Program-made: the position numbers and the translations under genes
Source of the DNA: Megasphaera sp. NM10
Lineage (GTDB): Bacteria > Bacillota > Negativicutes > Veillonellales > Megasphaeraceae
Assembly: GCF_000417505.1 (NCBI RefSeq)
Contig: NZ_APHY01000015.1
Span: 1 to 52,110 of the forward strand
Direction: 5' to 3'
DNA length: 52,110 nt
Shown here: positions 27,191 through 37,679 of the stretch, in pieces
Layout of the letters: each line of letters opens with the position of its first letter
Position numbering within the stretch: position 1 is the first letter of the stretch
Notes under the pieces: generated by a model
Databases searched by the model: none
Told to the model about the DNA's origin: nothing
What the model saw: only the letters and a program-made list of their open reading frames with translations

Positions 27191-28225
27191 ATGGATTTGG
27201 ATGCACGAAAACAGAAAATACTGCAAGCCATTATTCAGGATTACATCTCCTCTGCCGAACCTGTCGGGTCGAGAACGATTGCCCGCAAGTATGACTTAGG
27301 CGTCAGCGCCGCGACGATCCGCAACGAAATGTTCGATTTGGAAATAATGGGCTACCTGGAACAGCCTCACACGTCGTCCGGCCGCATCCCGTCGCTGAAG
27401 GGATACCGCTTCTACGTCGACTGCCTGCTCAAGCCGACGAAGATCACGGACGCAGAAAAGCAATTCGTCCGCGCCTGGTTCCAGGACAAAGTGAGCAGCG
27501 TCGACCAGATTTTTCAGTCGACGGCCAAGTTACTGGCCAGGATCACTCACAACGTCACCCTGGTCATGGCGTCACAGCGGCTCAATTCCAAGCTGAAGTA
27601 CATCCGCTTCTTACCGCTCGATGACCGCCGGGCCATCATGATCGTCGTCACCGATACGGGACAGGTAGAGAACTGCATTTATCCCAAACCGGCCGGTGCC
27701 AGCCTGGACGATCTGAACATCATCGCCCAGCGGCTGACCAACTACCTGGCCGGCATGGCCATGGACCATATCGATGAAAAGGCCATCGAAGCCTTTCACG
27801 AGACCATCGTCGACGACGTCGAATTGTACCGCCTGGCCTTCCGGGCCATGGGACGGGCCTTCCACAAAGACCAGCAGTTCTACAAAGGCGGGACCATGGA
27901 GCTCCTGAACAAGCCGGAGTTCAAAGACGTCGACAAGGCCAAGAGCCTCTTTACCATGCTGGAAGAACAGGATGTCGTCGCCAATCTCCTTCACGACGAG
28001 GGCGAAGGCGGGGCCGTGACGGTCCGCATCGGCGAAGAAGCGAAATTGTCGTCTATCAATGATTGCAGCATCATTGAAGCGACCTTTACCGACCATGATG
28101 TAGTCCTCGGCAAGCTGGCCGTCTTGGGACCGGCTCGTATGGAGTATGCCAAGATCATCGGTCTTTTGGACTTTATGAAACAGCATGTGACACATATGCT
28201 GGCACATTACCACGACGATAAGTAG
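27191..28225 (+). CDS. hrcA: heat-inducible transcription repressor HrcA
   Basis: The product has 344 residues. The N-terminal winged helix (RKQKILQAIIQDYISSAEPVGSRTIARKYDLGVSAATIRNEMFDLE, followed by LEQPHTSSGRIPS) is the HrcA hallmark, and the GAF-like core and C-terminal strands (IGEEAKLSSINDCSIIEATF, ARMEYAKIIGLLDFM) complete the fold. HrcA normally binds CIRCE elements and is itself folded by GroEL, giving feedback on chaperone level. ATG 27191 with GGTGAG upstream is preferred over GTG 27182. First gene of hrcA-grpE-dnaK-dnaJ-prmA-rsmE-mtaB. The lack of a visible CIRCE in its own promoter is notable. Confidence 0.95.
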   Translation: MDLDARKQKILQAIIQDYISSAEPVGSRTIARKYDLGVSAATIRNEMFDLEIMGYLEQPHTSSGRIPSLKGYRFYVDCLLKPTKITDAEKQFVRAWFQDKVSSVDQIFQSTAKLLARITHNVTLVMASQRLNSKLKYIRFLPLDDRRAIMIVVTDTGQVENCIYPKPAGASLDDLNIIAQRLTNYLAGMAMDHIDEKAIEAFHETIVDDVELYRLAFRAMGRAFHKDQQFYKGGTMELLNKPEFKDVDKAKSLFTMLEEQDVVANLLHDEGEGGAVTVRIGEEAKLSSINDCSIIEATFTDHDVVLGKLAVLGPARMEYAKIIGLLDFMKQHVTHMLAHYHDDK

Positions 28226-28241
28226 GGAGGGGTACACAGAC

Positions 28242-28853
28242 ATGAGTAAGAAAGAAAATAAAGAAGAAAAAGATACCGTATTAGCAGAAGACGCGGAAAA
28301 AGTCGCCGAAGATGCTGCTAAGGAAAAGGTAGACGAAGCCAAGGGAACCGCGGCAGATGAAGGCGCCGATAAAAAGGCACCGGATGCCAAAGACGCTGCT
28401 GCCAAAGCGGAAGCCGACAAGGCCGCCAAGCTCCAGCAGCAGTTCGTCCGGCTCCAGGCAGATTTTGCTAACTATAAGAAACGCACAGCGGCTGAAAAGC
28501 TCCAGATTTCAGAAGTCGTCAAGATGGACGTCATCACTAACATCCTTCCGGTCATCGACAATTTCGAACGGGCCCTGCAGGTCCCGCAGGATAAGGTGGC
28601 CGATGATGTGAAATCCTTCATCGACGGCTATGAAATGATTTACAAACAGCTCCTGGGCGTCCTGGAAAAGGAAGGGGTCACTAAGATCGATGCTGTCGGC
28701 AAACCTTTCGACCCCAATTATCATCAGGCCGTCATGCGCGTGCCCAGCGACGAATACGATGACGACGTCGTCGTAGAAGTCCTCCAGGAAGGATATCTCC
28801 TGGGCGACAAGACGCTGCGTCCGGCCATGGTCAAAGTTGCATTCAACGGTTAA
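28242..28853 (+). CDS. grpE: GrpE nucleotide exchange factor
   Basis: The product has 203 residues. The first 60-65 are highly charged and Ala/Lys/Asp-rich, followed by a long coiled-coil (QQQFVRLQADFANYKKRTAAEK) and the beta-wing domain (VGKPFDPNYHQAVMRVPSDE, EVLQEGYLLGDKTLRPAMVKVA), the GrpE signature. It releases ADP from DnaK. ATG 28242 lies 16 bases after the hrcA stop with GGGAGGGG upstream, so it is co-transcribed with hrcA. Confidence 0.96.
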   Translation: MSKKENKEEKDTVLAEDAEKVAEDAAKEKVDEAKGTAADEGADKKAPDAKDAAAKAEADKAAKLQQQFVRLQADFANYKKRTAAEKLQISEVVKMDVITNILPVIDNFERALQVPQDKVADDVKSFIDGYEMIYKQLLGVLEKEGVTKIDAVGKPFDPNYHQAVMRVPSDEYDDDVVVEVLQEGYLLGDKTLRPAMVKVAFNG

Positions 28854-30748
<1,895 letters not shown>

Positions 30749-30771
30749 GATAGATAAGAGGGGCTGCCCAC

Positions 30772-32037
30772 ATGAGTAAAAGAGATTATTATGAAGTCCT
30801 CGGCGTTCCCAAAGACGCCAGCGACGCAGAAATCAAGAAAGCTTTTAAGAAATTAGCGCTCAAATACCATCCGGACCGCAACCCGGACAACCCGAAGGCA
30901 GCAGAAGAAAAATTCAAGGAAATCAACGAAGCGTACAGCGTCCTGTCGAATAAACAGAAACGCGCCCAGTACGACCAGTTCGGTCCGGCAGCATTCCAGA
31001 ACGGCAATGCTGCCGGTTCCGGTGCCGGTTTCGGTGCCGGTTTCGGCCAGGGCGGCTTCGGAGGTTTTGGCGGCTTTGGCGGATTCGGCCAGGGCGGCCA
31101 GGGCTTCGGCGGCTTTGAAGATATCTTTGATTCCTTCTTCGGCGGCCAGGGCAGCCGTCAGTCGGCCAATGGCCCGCAGCGCGGTGCCGATTTGCGCTTC
31201 GACGTAGACATTACCTTTAAACAGGCTGCCTTTGGTACGGAAATGGAAATCCAGGTCCCGAAAGAAGAAACGTGCGATCACTGCCACGGCAACGGTGCCG
31301 AACCGGGAAGCAAGGTAGATACCTGCCCGGACTGCCACGGCACAGGCCAGCAGCGCGTCGTCCAGAACACGCCTTTCGGCCAGATGGTCAATGTCCGCAC
31401 CTGTTCCCGCTGCGGCGGCACAGGCAAGATCATCCATGACAAGTGCAAGAAATGCCATGGCACGGGGACGGTCAAGGTCCGCAAGAAACTGAAGATCAAG
31501 ATCCCTGCCGGTGTCGACGACGGCGCACGCCTGCGCGTAGCCGGTGAAGGCGAACCGGGCGTCCGCGGCGGCGGTCACGGCGACTTGTACGTCTATATCT
31601 TCGTCCGCCGCGATCCCAAGTTCACCCGTGAAGGCAACGACATCTTGTCCCAGGAAACGATTTCCTTCGCCCAGGCCGCCCTGGGGTCGAAGATCCTCGT
31701 CGAAACCCTGGACGGCAAAATCGAGCTGACCATCCCGGCCGGCACCCAGACGGGGACGGTCTTCCGCATCCGCGGCAAAGGCGTACCGGTCCTGGGGTCC
31801 AAGAACCGCCGTGGCGACCACCACGTCCAGGTCACGGTCTCCGTACCGACGCACCTCAACGCCAAACAGAAGGAACTCCTGCGGGAATTCGCCTATGCTG
31901 GCGGCGAAACGTGGGTGGGGGAGCCAAAGCCGGCTGAACAACCGGCCGACGGTGACGCCACGAGCGCGAAGAGCGACAAGAAAGATACGAAGAAGACCAA
32001 GAAGAGTTTTTGGAGTAAGTTAAAAGAAGATCTGTAA
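30772..32037 (+). CDS. dnaJ: chaperone DnaJ (Hsp40)
   Basis: The product has 421 residues. J domain 1-70 with the HPD motif ([12 protein letters not shown]), a long Gly/Phe region (about 78-130), and the zinc-finger domain with four CxxCxGxG repeats ([32 protein letters not shown]) at about 165-235, then two substrate-binding beta domains. It delivers unfolded clients to DnaK and stimulates ATP hydrolysis. The Lys/Asp-rich tail after about 385 ([22 protein letters not shown] region) is longer than in most DnaJ proteins. It lies 23 bases after dnaK in the same operon. Confidence 0.97.
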   Translation: MSKRDYYEVLGVPKDASDAEIKKAFKKLALKYHPDRNPDNPKAAEEKFKEINEAYSVLSNKQKRAQYDQFGPAAFQNGNAAGSGAGFGAGFGQGGFGGFGGFGGFGQGGQGFGGFEDIFDSFFGGQGSRQSANGPQRGADLRFDVDITFKQAAFGTEMEIQVPKEETCDHCHGNGAEPGSKVDTCPDCHGTGQQRVVQNTPFGQMVNVRTCSRCGGTGKIIHDKCKKCHGTGTVKVRKKLKIKIPAGVDDGARLRVAGEGEPGVRGGGHGDLYVYIFVRRDPKFTREGNDILSQETISFAQAALGSKILVETLDGKIELTIPAGTQTGTVFRIRGKGVPVLGSKNRRGDHHVQVTVSVPTHLNAKQKELLREFAYAGGETWVGEPKPAEQPADGDATSAKSDKKDTKKTKKSFWSKLKEDL

Positions 32038-32057
32038 AGATAAAGGGAGTATGAACG

Positions 32058-32933
32058 ATGCAATGGAATGAAGTAGATTTGCTCGTTTCCCCAACGGCCA
32101 CCGATTTGGTGGCCCTTCTTGTTTTTGAATGTGGAAGCAATGGCTCGGTCATCGACGACGAGCACCCGGACCACAAAGGGCGCATCCGCATTACGGCGTA
32201 TTTCCCGCTGGCACAGGAAGGTCTTGTGGAAACGATACGAGAAAAGATGGGCGCCCTGGAAAAACGGGGCGTCGACCTGGGCGACTGGAAGGTCGTCGAA
32301 AAGAAAGCTGACGATAAGGACTGGCTCTTTGCCTGGCAGGAACACTTCCATCCCAAGAAGATTTCCCGCCATTTCTGGGCGGCCCCGGCGTGGGAACCGG
32401 CCCGTCCGGCCGACGGAGAAGACGTCCTTTCCATCGATCCGGGCCTGGCCTTTGGCAGCGGCTTCCACGACACGACGTGCATGTGCGTCCAGTACCTGGA
32501 AGATACGGTGAAGGCCGGCGATACGGTCTTTGACATCGGCACGGGCACGGGCATCCTGGCCATTGCCGCCGCCAAACTGGGCGCATCCCACGTGACGGCT
32601 GTCGACTTCGACGGCGTCGCCGTCAAGCAGGCTGCGGTCAATGCCAAACTGAACGGCGTCGAAGACAAATTGACCATCGCCAACAGCGACCTCCTGGCGG
32701 CCATCCCGCAGGGGGAAAAGGCCGACGTCGTCGTCGCCAACTTGGTGACCAATGCCGTCCTGGCCCTGCTGCCGACGCTGCCGCCGTATCTCAAGGAAGG
32801 CGGTACGCTCATTGCTAGCGGCATCATCGACGAACGCATCGACGAAGTGCGCCGCGCTGCCGCTGCCGTCGGCTTCACCTGGGTCGATGAACAGTTCCGC
32901 AGCGGCTGGTATGCCGTCCAGATGAAGAGGTGA
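32058..32933 (+). CDS. prmA: ribosomal protein L11 methyltransferase
   Basis: The product has 291 residues, normal for PrmA, which trimethylates lysines and the N-terminus of L11 with S-adenosylmethionine. Seen: an N-terminal L11-recognition domain, then PGLAFGSGFHDTTCMCVQYLE, the SAM motif VFDIGTGTGILAIAAAKLGA, VTAVDFDGVAVKQA, and ADVVVANLVTNAVLAL (the NPP-like loop as NLVT). ATG 32058 is 20 bases after dnaJ; dnaJ-prmA-rsmE is a common Firmicutes order. Confidence 0.95.
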   Translation: MQWNEVDLLVSPTATDLVALLVFECGSNGSVIDDEHPDHKGRIRITAYFPLAQEGLVETIREKMGALEKRGVDLGDWKVVEKKADDKDWLFAWQEHFHPKKISRHFWAAPAWEPARPADGEDVLSIDPGLAFGSGFHDTTCMCVQYLEDTVKAGDTVFDIGTGTGILAIAAAKLGASHVTAVDFDGVAVKQAAVNAKLNGVEDKLTIANSDLLAAIPQGEKADVVVANLVTNAVLALLPTLPPYLKEGGTLIASGIIDERIDEVRRAAAAVGFTWVDEQFRSGWYAVQMKR

Positions 32934-32937
32934 GACT

Positions 32938-33666
32938 ATGCGTAAGATTTTCACGGATTTCCCCATTTGCGGGACCTTTGAATTGTCTGCCGACGATGCC
33001 CATCACGTCGTCGTCGTCCTGCGCCATACCGTCGGCGATACGCTGAACGTCACGGACTGCACCGGTGCGACCTATGAATGTTTCATCACCCGCATGGAAG
33101 GCCATTCGGCGTACCTCACGCCGGCGCGCAAGATTTCCGACGGGCCGTCGTCCAACGGCAGGGTCATCCTGGCGGCAGGGCTCCTCAAGGGCGACAAGTT
33201 CGACTGGGTCGTCCAGAAGGCGACGGAACTCGGTGCCGGGCGGATCGTTCCTGTACAAATGGAGCATTGTGTAGTAAAATTAGATGATAAACGGCGGCAG
33301 GCACGGCTCGAACGCTGGCAGCGCCTGGCCCTGGAAGCGGCCAAGCAATGCGGCCGCGACGACGTACCCGACGTGGCACCGGTCATGAGCTTCACGGAAC
33401 TCGTCGACGCCTATGCCGACACGCGCTTCGTCATCCCCTATGAACAGGAGACGGCGCCCTTGTCGGAAGCCTGCCACGACGTGCGTACCGGCGACGTCGT
33501 CATCGCCATCGGTCCCGAAGGGGGCTATGCCGAAAAAGAAATCGCCTATGCCACGCAGCGTCTGTCGTGGTGCCGCACGGTCTCTCTCGGGCCCCGCATC
33601 CTGCGCGCTGAAACGGCGTCGCTGGCGGCCCTGTCTATCATTATGTACGAAAGAGGATTCAAGTAA
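32938..33666 (+). CDS. rsmE: 16S rRNA (uracil-1498-N3)-methyltransferase
   Basis: The product has 242 residues of the SPOUT superfamily. It methylates U1498 in 16S rRNA. The PUA-like N-terminus (DDAHHVVVVLRHTVGDTLNV) is followed by VQKATELGAGRIVPVQ, LEAAKQCGRDDVPDVAP, and the knotted cofactor loop VIAIGPEGGYAEKEI with SLGPRILRAETASLAALSI, both diagnostic of RsmE. Four bases separate it from prmA and its stop overlaps the mtaB start (TAATG). Confidence 0.96.
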   Translation: MRKIFTDFPICGTFELSADDAHHVVVVLRHTVGDTLNVTDCTGATYECFITRMEGHSAYLTPARKISDGPSSNGRVILAAGLLKGDKFDWVVQKATELGAGRIVPVQMEHCVVKLDDKRRQARLERWQRLALEAAKQCGRDDVPDVAPVMSFTELVDAYADTRFVIPYEQETAPLSEACHDVRTGDVVIAIGPEGGYAEKEIAYATQRLSWCRTVSLGPRILRAETASLAALSIIMYERGFK

Positions 33667-34970
33667 TGCCAACTATCGCTTTTGCCACTCTTGGCTGCCG
33701 TGTCAACCAGTACGATACGGACAGTATGCGCGGCCTCTTCCTGGCTGCAGGCTTCACGGAAGCCGATTTCAATGGCCCGGCCGACGTCTATGTCATCAAT
33801 ACCTGTTCGGTCACTCAGGTCGGCGAAAAGAAATCGCGCCAGCTCATCCGGCGGACGAAGAAGCGCAACGATGCGGCCAAGGTCATCGTCACCGGCTGCT
33901 ATGCCCAGCTCGACCCGGAGCTTTTGACGTCCATGCCCGAAGTCGACGCCGTCGTCGGGACCAATGAACGCAAGCGCATCGTATCCATTGTCCGCGAACT
34001 CCTGCACGACGAAGACGACGAAGCCATCACAGCCGTCCACGACGTGCGCCGCCACGATGAATTCGAGGAAATCCCCCTCTATCCGTCGGCAGTGGAACAC
34101 ACACGGGCCGACCTGAAGATCCAGGAAGGATGCAACAATTTCTGTTCCTACTGCATCATTCCCTATACGCGGGGCGCTTTGAAATCGCGCCAGCCCGACG
34201 CCATCGTCGCCGAAGCCAACCGCCTGGTCGCAGCGGGCTTCAAGGAAATCGTCCTGACCGGCATCCACCTCGGCGCCTATGGCCGCGACCTCAACGACCA
34301 TCCGTCGCTGGCCCACATCCTGGACCGCCTGGTCAAGGAAACCGACGTGGCCCGCATCCGCCTGGGTTCCATCGAGTCCCTGGAAATCGGCGACGACATG
34401 ATCGACGTCATGAACAGCTCGGACCGCATCTGCCCGCATCTACACCTGCCCCTCCAGTCCGGTTCAGACCCGATCCTGAAGGCCATGAACCGCCATTACA
34501 CGGTGGCTGAATATGAGGACCTCATCGCCCGCCTGCGCAGCCGCATCGACGGCCTGACTGTCTCGACGGACCTCATCCTGGGCTTTCCCGGCGAAACGGA
34601 AGCCCTCTTCGAGGACACCATGGCGACGCTGGAACGCCTCTCTTTCTCGCATATCCACGCCTTCCCGTATTCCCAGCGCAAGGGGACGCCGGCAGCGGAT
34701 ATGAAGGACCAAGTCGAAACGGCGGAAAAGAAACGGCGCGTCGAACTCGTCAATGAACTGTCGGCCCGCCAGAAAGCGGCGCTCCTGACGGCCCTGGTCG
34801 GCAAGAAGGCCTCGGTCCTCATCGAAAAACAAGACGGCACGACAGGCGAAGGCTTTACGGAGAACTACGAACGGGCCGTCGTCGAAAATCTTCCGCCTCA
34901 TGCCGAAGGCACCGTCGTCGAAGTCACCCTCATCGGCACTGACGGGCAGAAGCTGGAAGCGCGTTGTTAG
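33666..34970 (+). CDS. mtaB: tRNA t6A37 methylthiotransferase MtaB
   Basis: The product has 434 residues. It is a radical SAM methylthiotransferase that converts t6A37 to ms2t6A37. The N-terminal MTTase domain has TLGCRVNQYDTD, NTCSVTQ and TGCYAQ (three cluster Cys). The radical SAM core has QEGCNNFCSYCIIPYTRG with CxxxCxxC, and ILTGIHLGAYG-type sequence; a C-terminal TRAM domain ends in EVTLIG. The 'GCRVNQYDTD' form and the length distinguish MtaB from MiaB. Last gene of the heat-shock run by spacing; a repeat-rich gap follows. Confidence 0.94.
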   Translation: MPTIAFATLGCRVNQYDTDSMRGLFLAAGFTEADFNGPADVYVINTCSVTQVGEKKSRQLIRRTKKRNDAAKVIVTGCYAQLDPELLTSMPEVDAVVGTNERKRIVSIVRELLHDEDDEAITAVHDVRRHDEFEEIPLYPSAVEHTRADLKIQEGCNNFCSYCIIPYTRGALKSRQPDAIVAEANRLVAAGFKEIVLTGIHLGAYGRDLNDHPSLAHILDRLVKETDVARIRLGSIESLEIGDDMIDVMNSSDRICPHLHLPLQSGSDPILKAMNRHYTVAEYEDLIARLRSRIDGLTVSTDLILGFPGETEALFEDTMATLERLSFSHIHAFPYSQRKGTPAADMKDQVETAEKKRRVELVNELSARQKAALLTALVGKKASVLIEKQDGTTGEGFTENYERAVVENLPPHAEGTVVEVTLIGTDGQKLEARC

Positions 34971-35182
34971 TGGCTCGTGGTTTCGGCCTGAGGCCTAGTG
35001 GCTCGTGGTTTCGACCTGTGAGCCCCTAACCCCTAACCACTAGCTGCTGACTGCTAACCCCTAACCCTTGTAGGGGCTCGCACGTGGCGAGCCCGTCCGG
35101 AATATGAACGCATTCTGCCTGCATGATTACGACGGTCTGGTGGGCCAGAAAGGCTTTCAGGCCGGCCCCTACGTACACCTAC
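34971..35182. repeat. D-type heptads and a family A unit before hinT
   Basis: Repeated TAGTGGCTCGTGGTTTCG words, then CCCCTAACCCCTAACCACTA runs, then an A unit at 35070-35097. GGCCAGAAAGGCTTTCAGGC plus GGCCCCTACG near 35148 looks like degraded repeat. No gene here; the frame running into hinT from 35104 has no ribosome site. Confidence 0.6.
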
Positions 35183-35199
35183 CTAAGGAGGAATTTATC

Positions 35200-35544
35200 A
35201 TGGAAGACTGCATTTTCTGCAAGATCATCGCCGGGGAAATCCCGAGCACGAAAGTTTGGGAAGACGATAATTTCTTCGCCTTCAAGGACATCAATCCGGT
35301 CGCTCCGGTCCATGTCCTGGTCATCCCCAAGAAACATATCCAGAGTATCGCCGACTTGACGCCGGACGATGTCGCTGTCGCTGGCAAGATGCTCTATGCC
35401 ATCCAGAAAGTCGCCCAGGTCATGGGCCTTGATAAAGACGGCTTCCGCGTCGTCTTCAACACCGGTGAAAAAGCAGGCCAGACGGTCCATCACATGCACG
35501 CCCACATCTTAGGCGGCAAAGAAATGGCTTGGCCCGGCGTATGA
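35200..35544 (+). CDS. hinT: HIT-family hydrolase HinT
   Basis: The product has 114 residues, the size of HinT, a purine nucleoside phosphoramidase. Start MEDCIFCKIIAGEIPSTKVWED and the histidine triad VHHMHAHILGG near the C-terminus are typical, as is FVFNTG-like VVFNTGEKAGQTV. CTAAGGAGG stands 9 bases before ATG 35200. The last codon overlaps the start of a small membrane protein gene (ATGA). Confidence 0.96.
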   Translation: MEDCIFCKIIAGEIPSTKVWEDDNFFAFKDINPVAPVHVLVIPKKHIQSIADLTPDDVAVAGKMLYAIQKVAQVMGLDKDGFRVVFNTGEKAGQTVHHMHAHILGGKEMAWPGV

Positions 35545-35669
35545 GTGAACGGCAGCGGAGACGGAAGCCCCAGCGCCAGGTGACGATTACAGCGGCGGCC
35601 CTTACCCGCATCATCGCCATCGTCCTGCTCGTCGGCGTCGTCGCTTTCCTGATGATCCACAAAATTTAA
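35541..35669 (+). CDS. small basic single-pass membrane protein (42 aa)
   Basis: ATG 35541 overlaps the hinT stop as ATGA, which suggests coupled translation. The product starts MSERQRRRKPQRQVTI, a strongly basic cytosolic tail, and continues with one membrane helix (LTRIIAIVLLVGVVAFLMI), ending HKI; inside-positive charge predicts N-in orientation. A terminator lies 12 bases after its stop, so hinT and this gene form one unit. Not recognised as a named family. It is real-looking because of the overlap, the coherent membrane helix and the terminator placement. Confidence 0.65.
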   Translation: MSERQRRRKPQRQVTITAAALTRIIAIVLLVGVVAFLMIHKI

Positions 35670-35680
35670 TCTTCTTCTCA

Positions 35681-35709
35681 TAAAAAAAGACCCGGAAGGG
35701 TCTTTTTTT
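35681..35709 (+). terminator. bidirectional terminator after the small membrane gene
   Basis: AAAAAAAGACCC-ggaa-GGGTCTTTTTTT, short stem with A and T flanks; not of the shared family. Confidence 0.85.
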
Positions 35710-35775
35710 CATGTAATTTTAATCTTTCTCGTCTACGATGGACGTAATCGGATACATTGAGAAAGGGGAATCGCC

Positions 35776-36147
35776 ATGGAGAAGAATCTATTAGGCTATT
35801 ATGGAGAACAAGCGGCGCTGGCCTTTGTGCGCCAGGAAAAGGGCTATCACGTGCGCTGCTGTAATTACCGCAACCGCCTGGGAGAAATCGACATCATCGC
35901 CGACGACGGCCATACGCTGGTCTTCATCGAAGTCAAGACGCGGACGACAGGTTCTTACGGCCTGCCCTGCGAAGCCGTCGAGAAACGCAAGCGCCGTCAG
36001 ATCACCCGCGTGGCCTCGGCCTATCTGGCCCAGTTCGATCTTTGGGAGCGGCCATGCCGGTTCGACGTCATCGAAGTCTGGCCAGGAGATAACGGACAGC
36101 CTGGCATCCGCCACATTGCTCATGCCTTCCTGGCCGAAAGGCGGTGA
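35776..36147 (+). CDS. YraN/UPF0102 family nuclease-like protein
   Basis: The product has 123 residues with a restriction-endonuclease-like fold: GYYGEQAALAFVRQ, NYRNRLGEIDIIADDG (the E..ID core), LVFIEVKTRT (ExK motif), and a FDVIEV strand. The D/ExK residues are kept, so metal binding is likely, though the cellular substrate of YraN proteins is not settled. GAAAGGGGAATCGCC precedes ATG 35776. It heads a cluster with comM and dprA, a frequent neighbourhood that suggests a role in DNA processing. Confidence 0.93.
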   Translation: MEKNLLGYYGEQAALAFVRQEKGYHVRCCNYRNRLGEIDIIADDGHTLVFIEVKTRTTGSYGLPCEAVEKRKRRQITRVASAYLAQFDLWERPCRFDVIEVWPGDNGQPGIRHIAHAFLAERR

Positions 36148-36151
36148 CGCC

Positions 36152-37666
36152 GTGTTCGCGCGTATCTATGGGGCGGCGACACTGGGCCTGAACGGGCACG
36201 TCATCGCCGTCGAAACGGATATTTCCAACGGCCTGCCGTCGTTCGACCTGGTCGGCCTGGCATCGACGTCGGTGAAAGAGGCCAAAGAGCGGGTCCGGGC
36301 TGCCGTCAAGAACAGCGGCTATGAATTTCCCATGCGCCGCCTGACGGTCAACCTGGCGCCGGCTGACCTGAAGAAGGACACGTCCGGCCTGGATTTGAGC
36401 CTGGCCGTGGCTATCCTGGTGTCGAGCGGCCAGATTCCCGAAGAGGCCTGCGAAAAATGTCTCTTCATGGGCGAACTGGCCCTGGATGGGCGCATCCGGC
36501 CGGTGAACGGTATCCTGCCCATGGTCCTGGAAGGGGCCGCCCAGGGGATGAAGACGGTCTTCGTCAGCCGCGACAATGCCGCCGAAGCCCTGCTCTGTCC
36601 GGACCTCACGGTCTACGGTGTCGATACGCTCTGCGACGTCGCCGCCTGCCTGACCGGTGAAAAGCCGCTGGACGCGGCCCGGCCGGAACCCTTGGCGCCG
36701 GACCAGCTGGACTATGACGTCGACTTCGCCGAAGTCCAGGGCCAGGCCGAAGCCAAGCGGGTCCTGGAAATCGCCGCAGCCGGCGGCCATAACGTCCTCA
36801 TGATCGGCCCGCCGGGAAGCGGCAAGACCATGCTGGCCAAGCGCATCCCGACTATCCTGCCGCCCATGAGCGAAGCCGAGGCCCTGGAAGTGACCAAGAT
36901 ATACAGCGTCGCCGGCCTTTTGGGCAAGGGGCGGCTCCTGCAGCAGCGGCCTTTCCGCAGCCCTCATCACACCATTTCCATGGCCGGCCTCGTCGGCGGC
37001 GGGTCCATCCCCAAGCCGGGCGAAGTGACCCTCAGCCATCACGGCGTCCTCTTCCTCGACGAACTGCCGGAGTTCCCCCGGTCGGTTCTGGAAGTCCTGC
37101 GCCAGCCCTTGGAAGACGGCGTCGTCCACATTGCCCGCGTCCAGGCGGCCCTGTCCTATCCGTCGCGCTTCATCCTGGTGGCGGCCATGAATCCCTGTCC
37201 CTGCGGCCGCTACGGCTTCGACGAAGGCTGTACCTGTTCGGACAGCGAGATACGCCGCTATACCCATAAGATTTCCGGCCCTCTCCTGGACCGCATCGAC
37301 CTCCACGTCCGCGTCGAACGGCCGGCCTACTGGGAACTGACGGCCCGGCGGCGGGCCGAACCGTCGTCGGCCATCCGCTCGCGGGTCCTGTCGGCGCGCC
37401 ATCGCCAGCAAGAGCGCCTGGCTCCTTATGGCTGTACCTGCAACGCCCATATGGGCCACCGGGAGATACGGGCCACGTGCCAGCTGACCGAGGCGGCCCA
37501 GCAGTTGTTGCGCGAGGCCTTCGACGCCCTGCGCCTCAGTGCCCGCAGTTACGACCGCATCATCAAAGTGTCCCAGACCATTGCCGACCTGGCCAAAGAA
37601 CCGGTCATCGCCAAGGATCACGTGGCCGAAGCCATCAGTTACCGCAATAAGATGCACCAGCCATGA
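36152..37666 (+). CDS. comM: ComM/YifB family AAA+ ATPase (Mg-chelatase-like)
   Basis: The product has 504 residues. N-terminal Lon-protease-like domain (MFARIYGAATLGLNGHVIAVE, DLVGLASTSVKEAKERVRAA), the AAA+ core with Walker A MIGPPGSGKTMLAKR, Walker B GVLFLDELPEF, SHHGVL, AAMNPCPCGRYG with a Cys pair, and a C-terminal Mg-chelatase-like helical domain (LRLSARSYDRIIKVSQTIADL). In transformable bacteria ComM is a helicase that promotes branch migration during integration of taken-up DNA. GTG 36152 follows AAGGCGGTGA, 4 bases after yraN. dprA follows. Confidence 0.93.
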   Translation: MFARIYGAATLGLNGHVIAVETDISNGLPSFDLVGLASTSVKEAKERVRAAVKNSGYEFPMRRLTVNLAPADLKKDTSGLDLSLAVAILVSSGQIPEEACEKCLFMGELALDGRIRPVNGILPMVLEGAAQGMKTVFVSRDNAAEALLCPDLTVYGVDTLCDVAACLTGEKPLDAARPEPLAPDQLDYDVDFAEVQGQAEAKRVLEIAAAGGHNVLMIGPPGSGKTMLAKRIPTILPPMSEAEALEVTKIYSVAGLLGKGRLLQQRPFRSPHHTISMAGLVGGGSIPKPGEVTLSHHGVLFLDELPEFPRSVLEVLRQPLEDGVVHIARVQAALSYPSRFILVAAMNPCPCGRYGFDEGCTCSDSEIRRYTHKISGPLLDRIDLHVRVERPAYWELTARRRAEPSSAIRSRVLSARHRQQERLAPYGCTCNAHMGHREIRATCQLTEAAQQLLREAFDALRLSARSYDRIIKVSQTIADLAKEPVIAKDHVAEAISYRNKMHQP

Positions 37667-37679
37667 AGGGGGGATGAAG

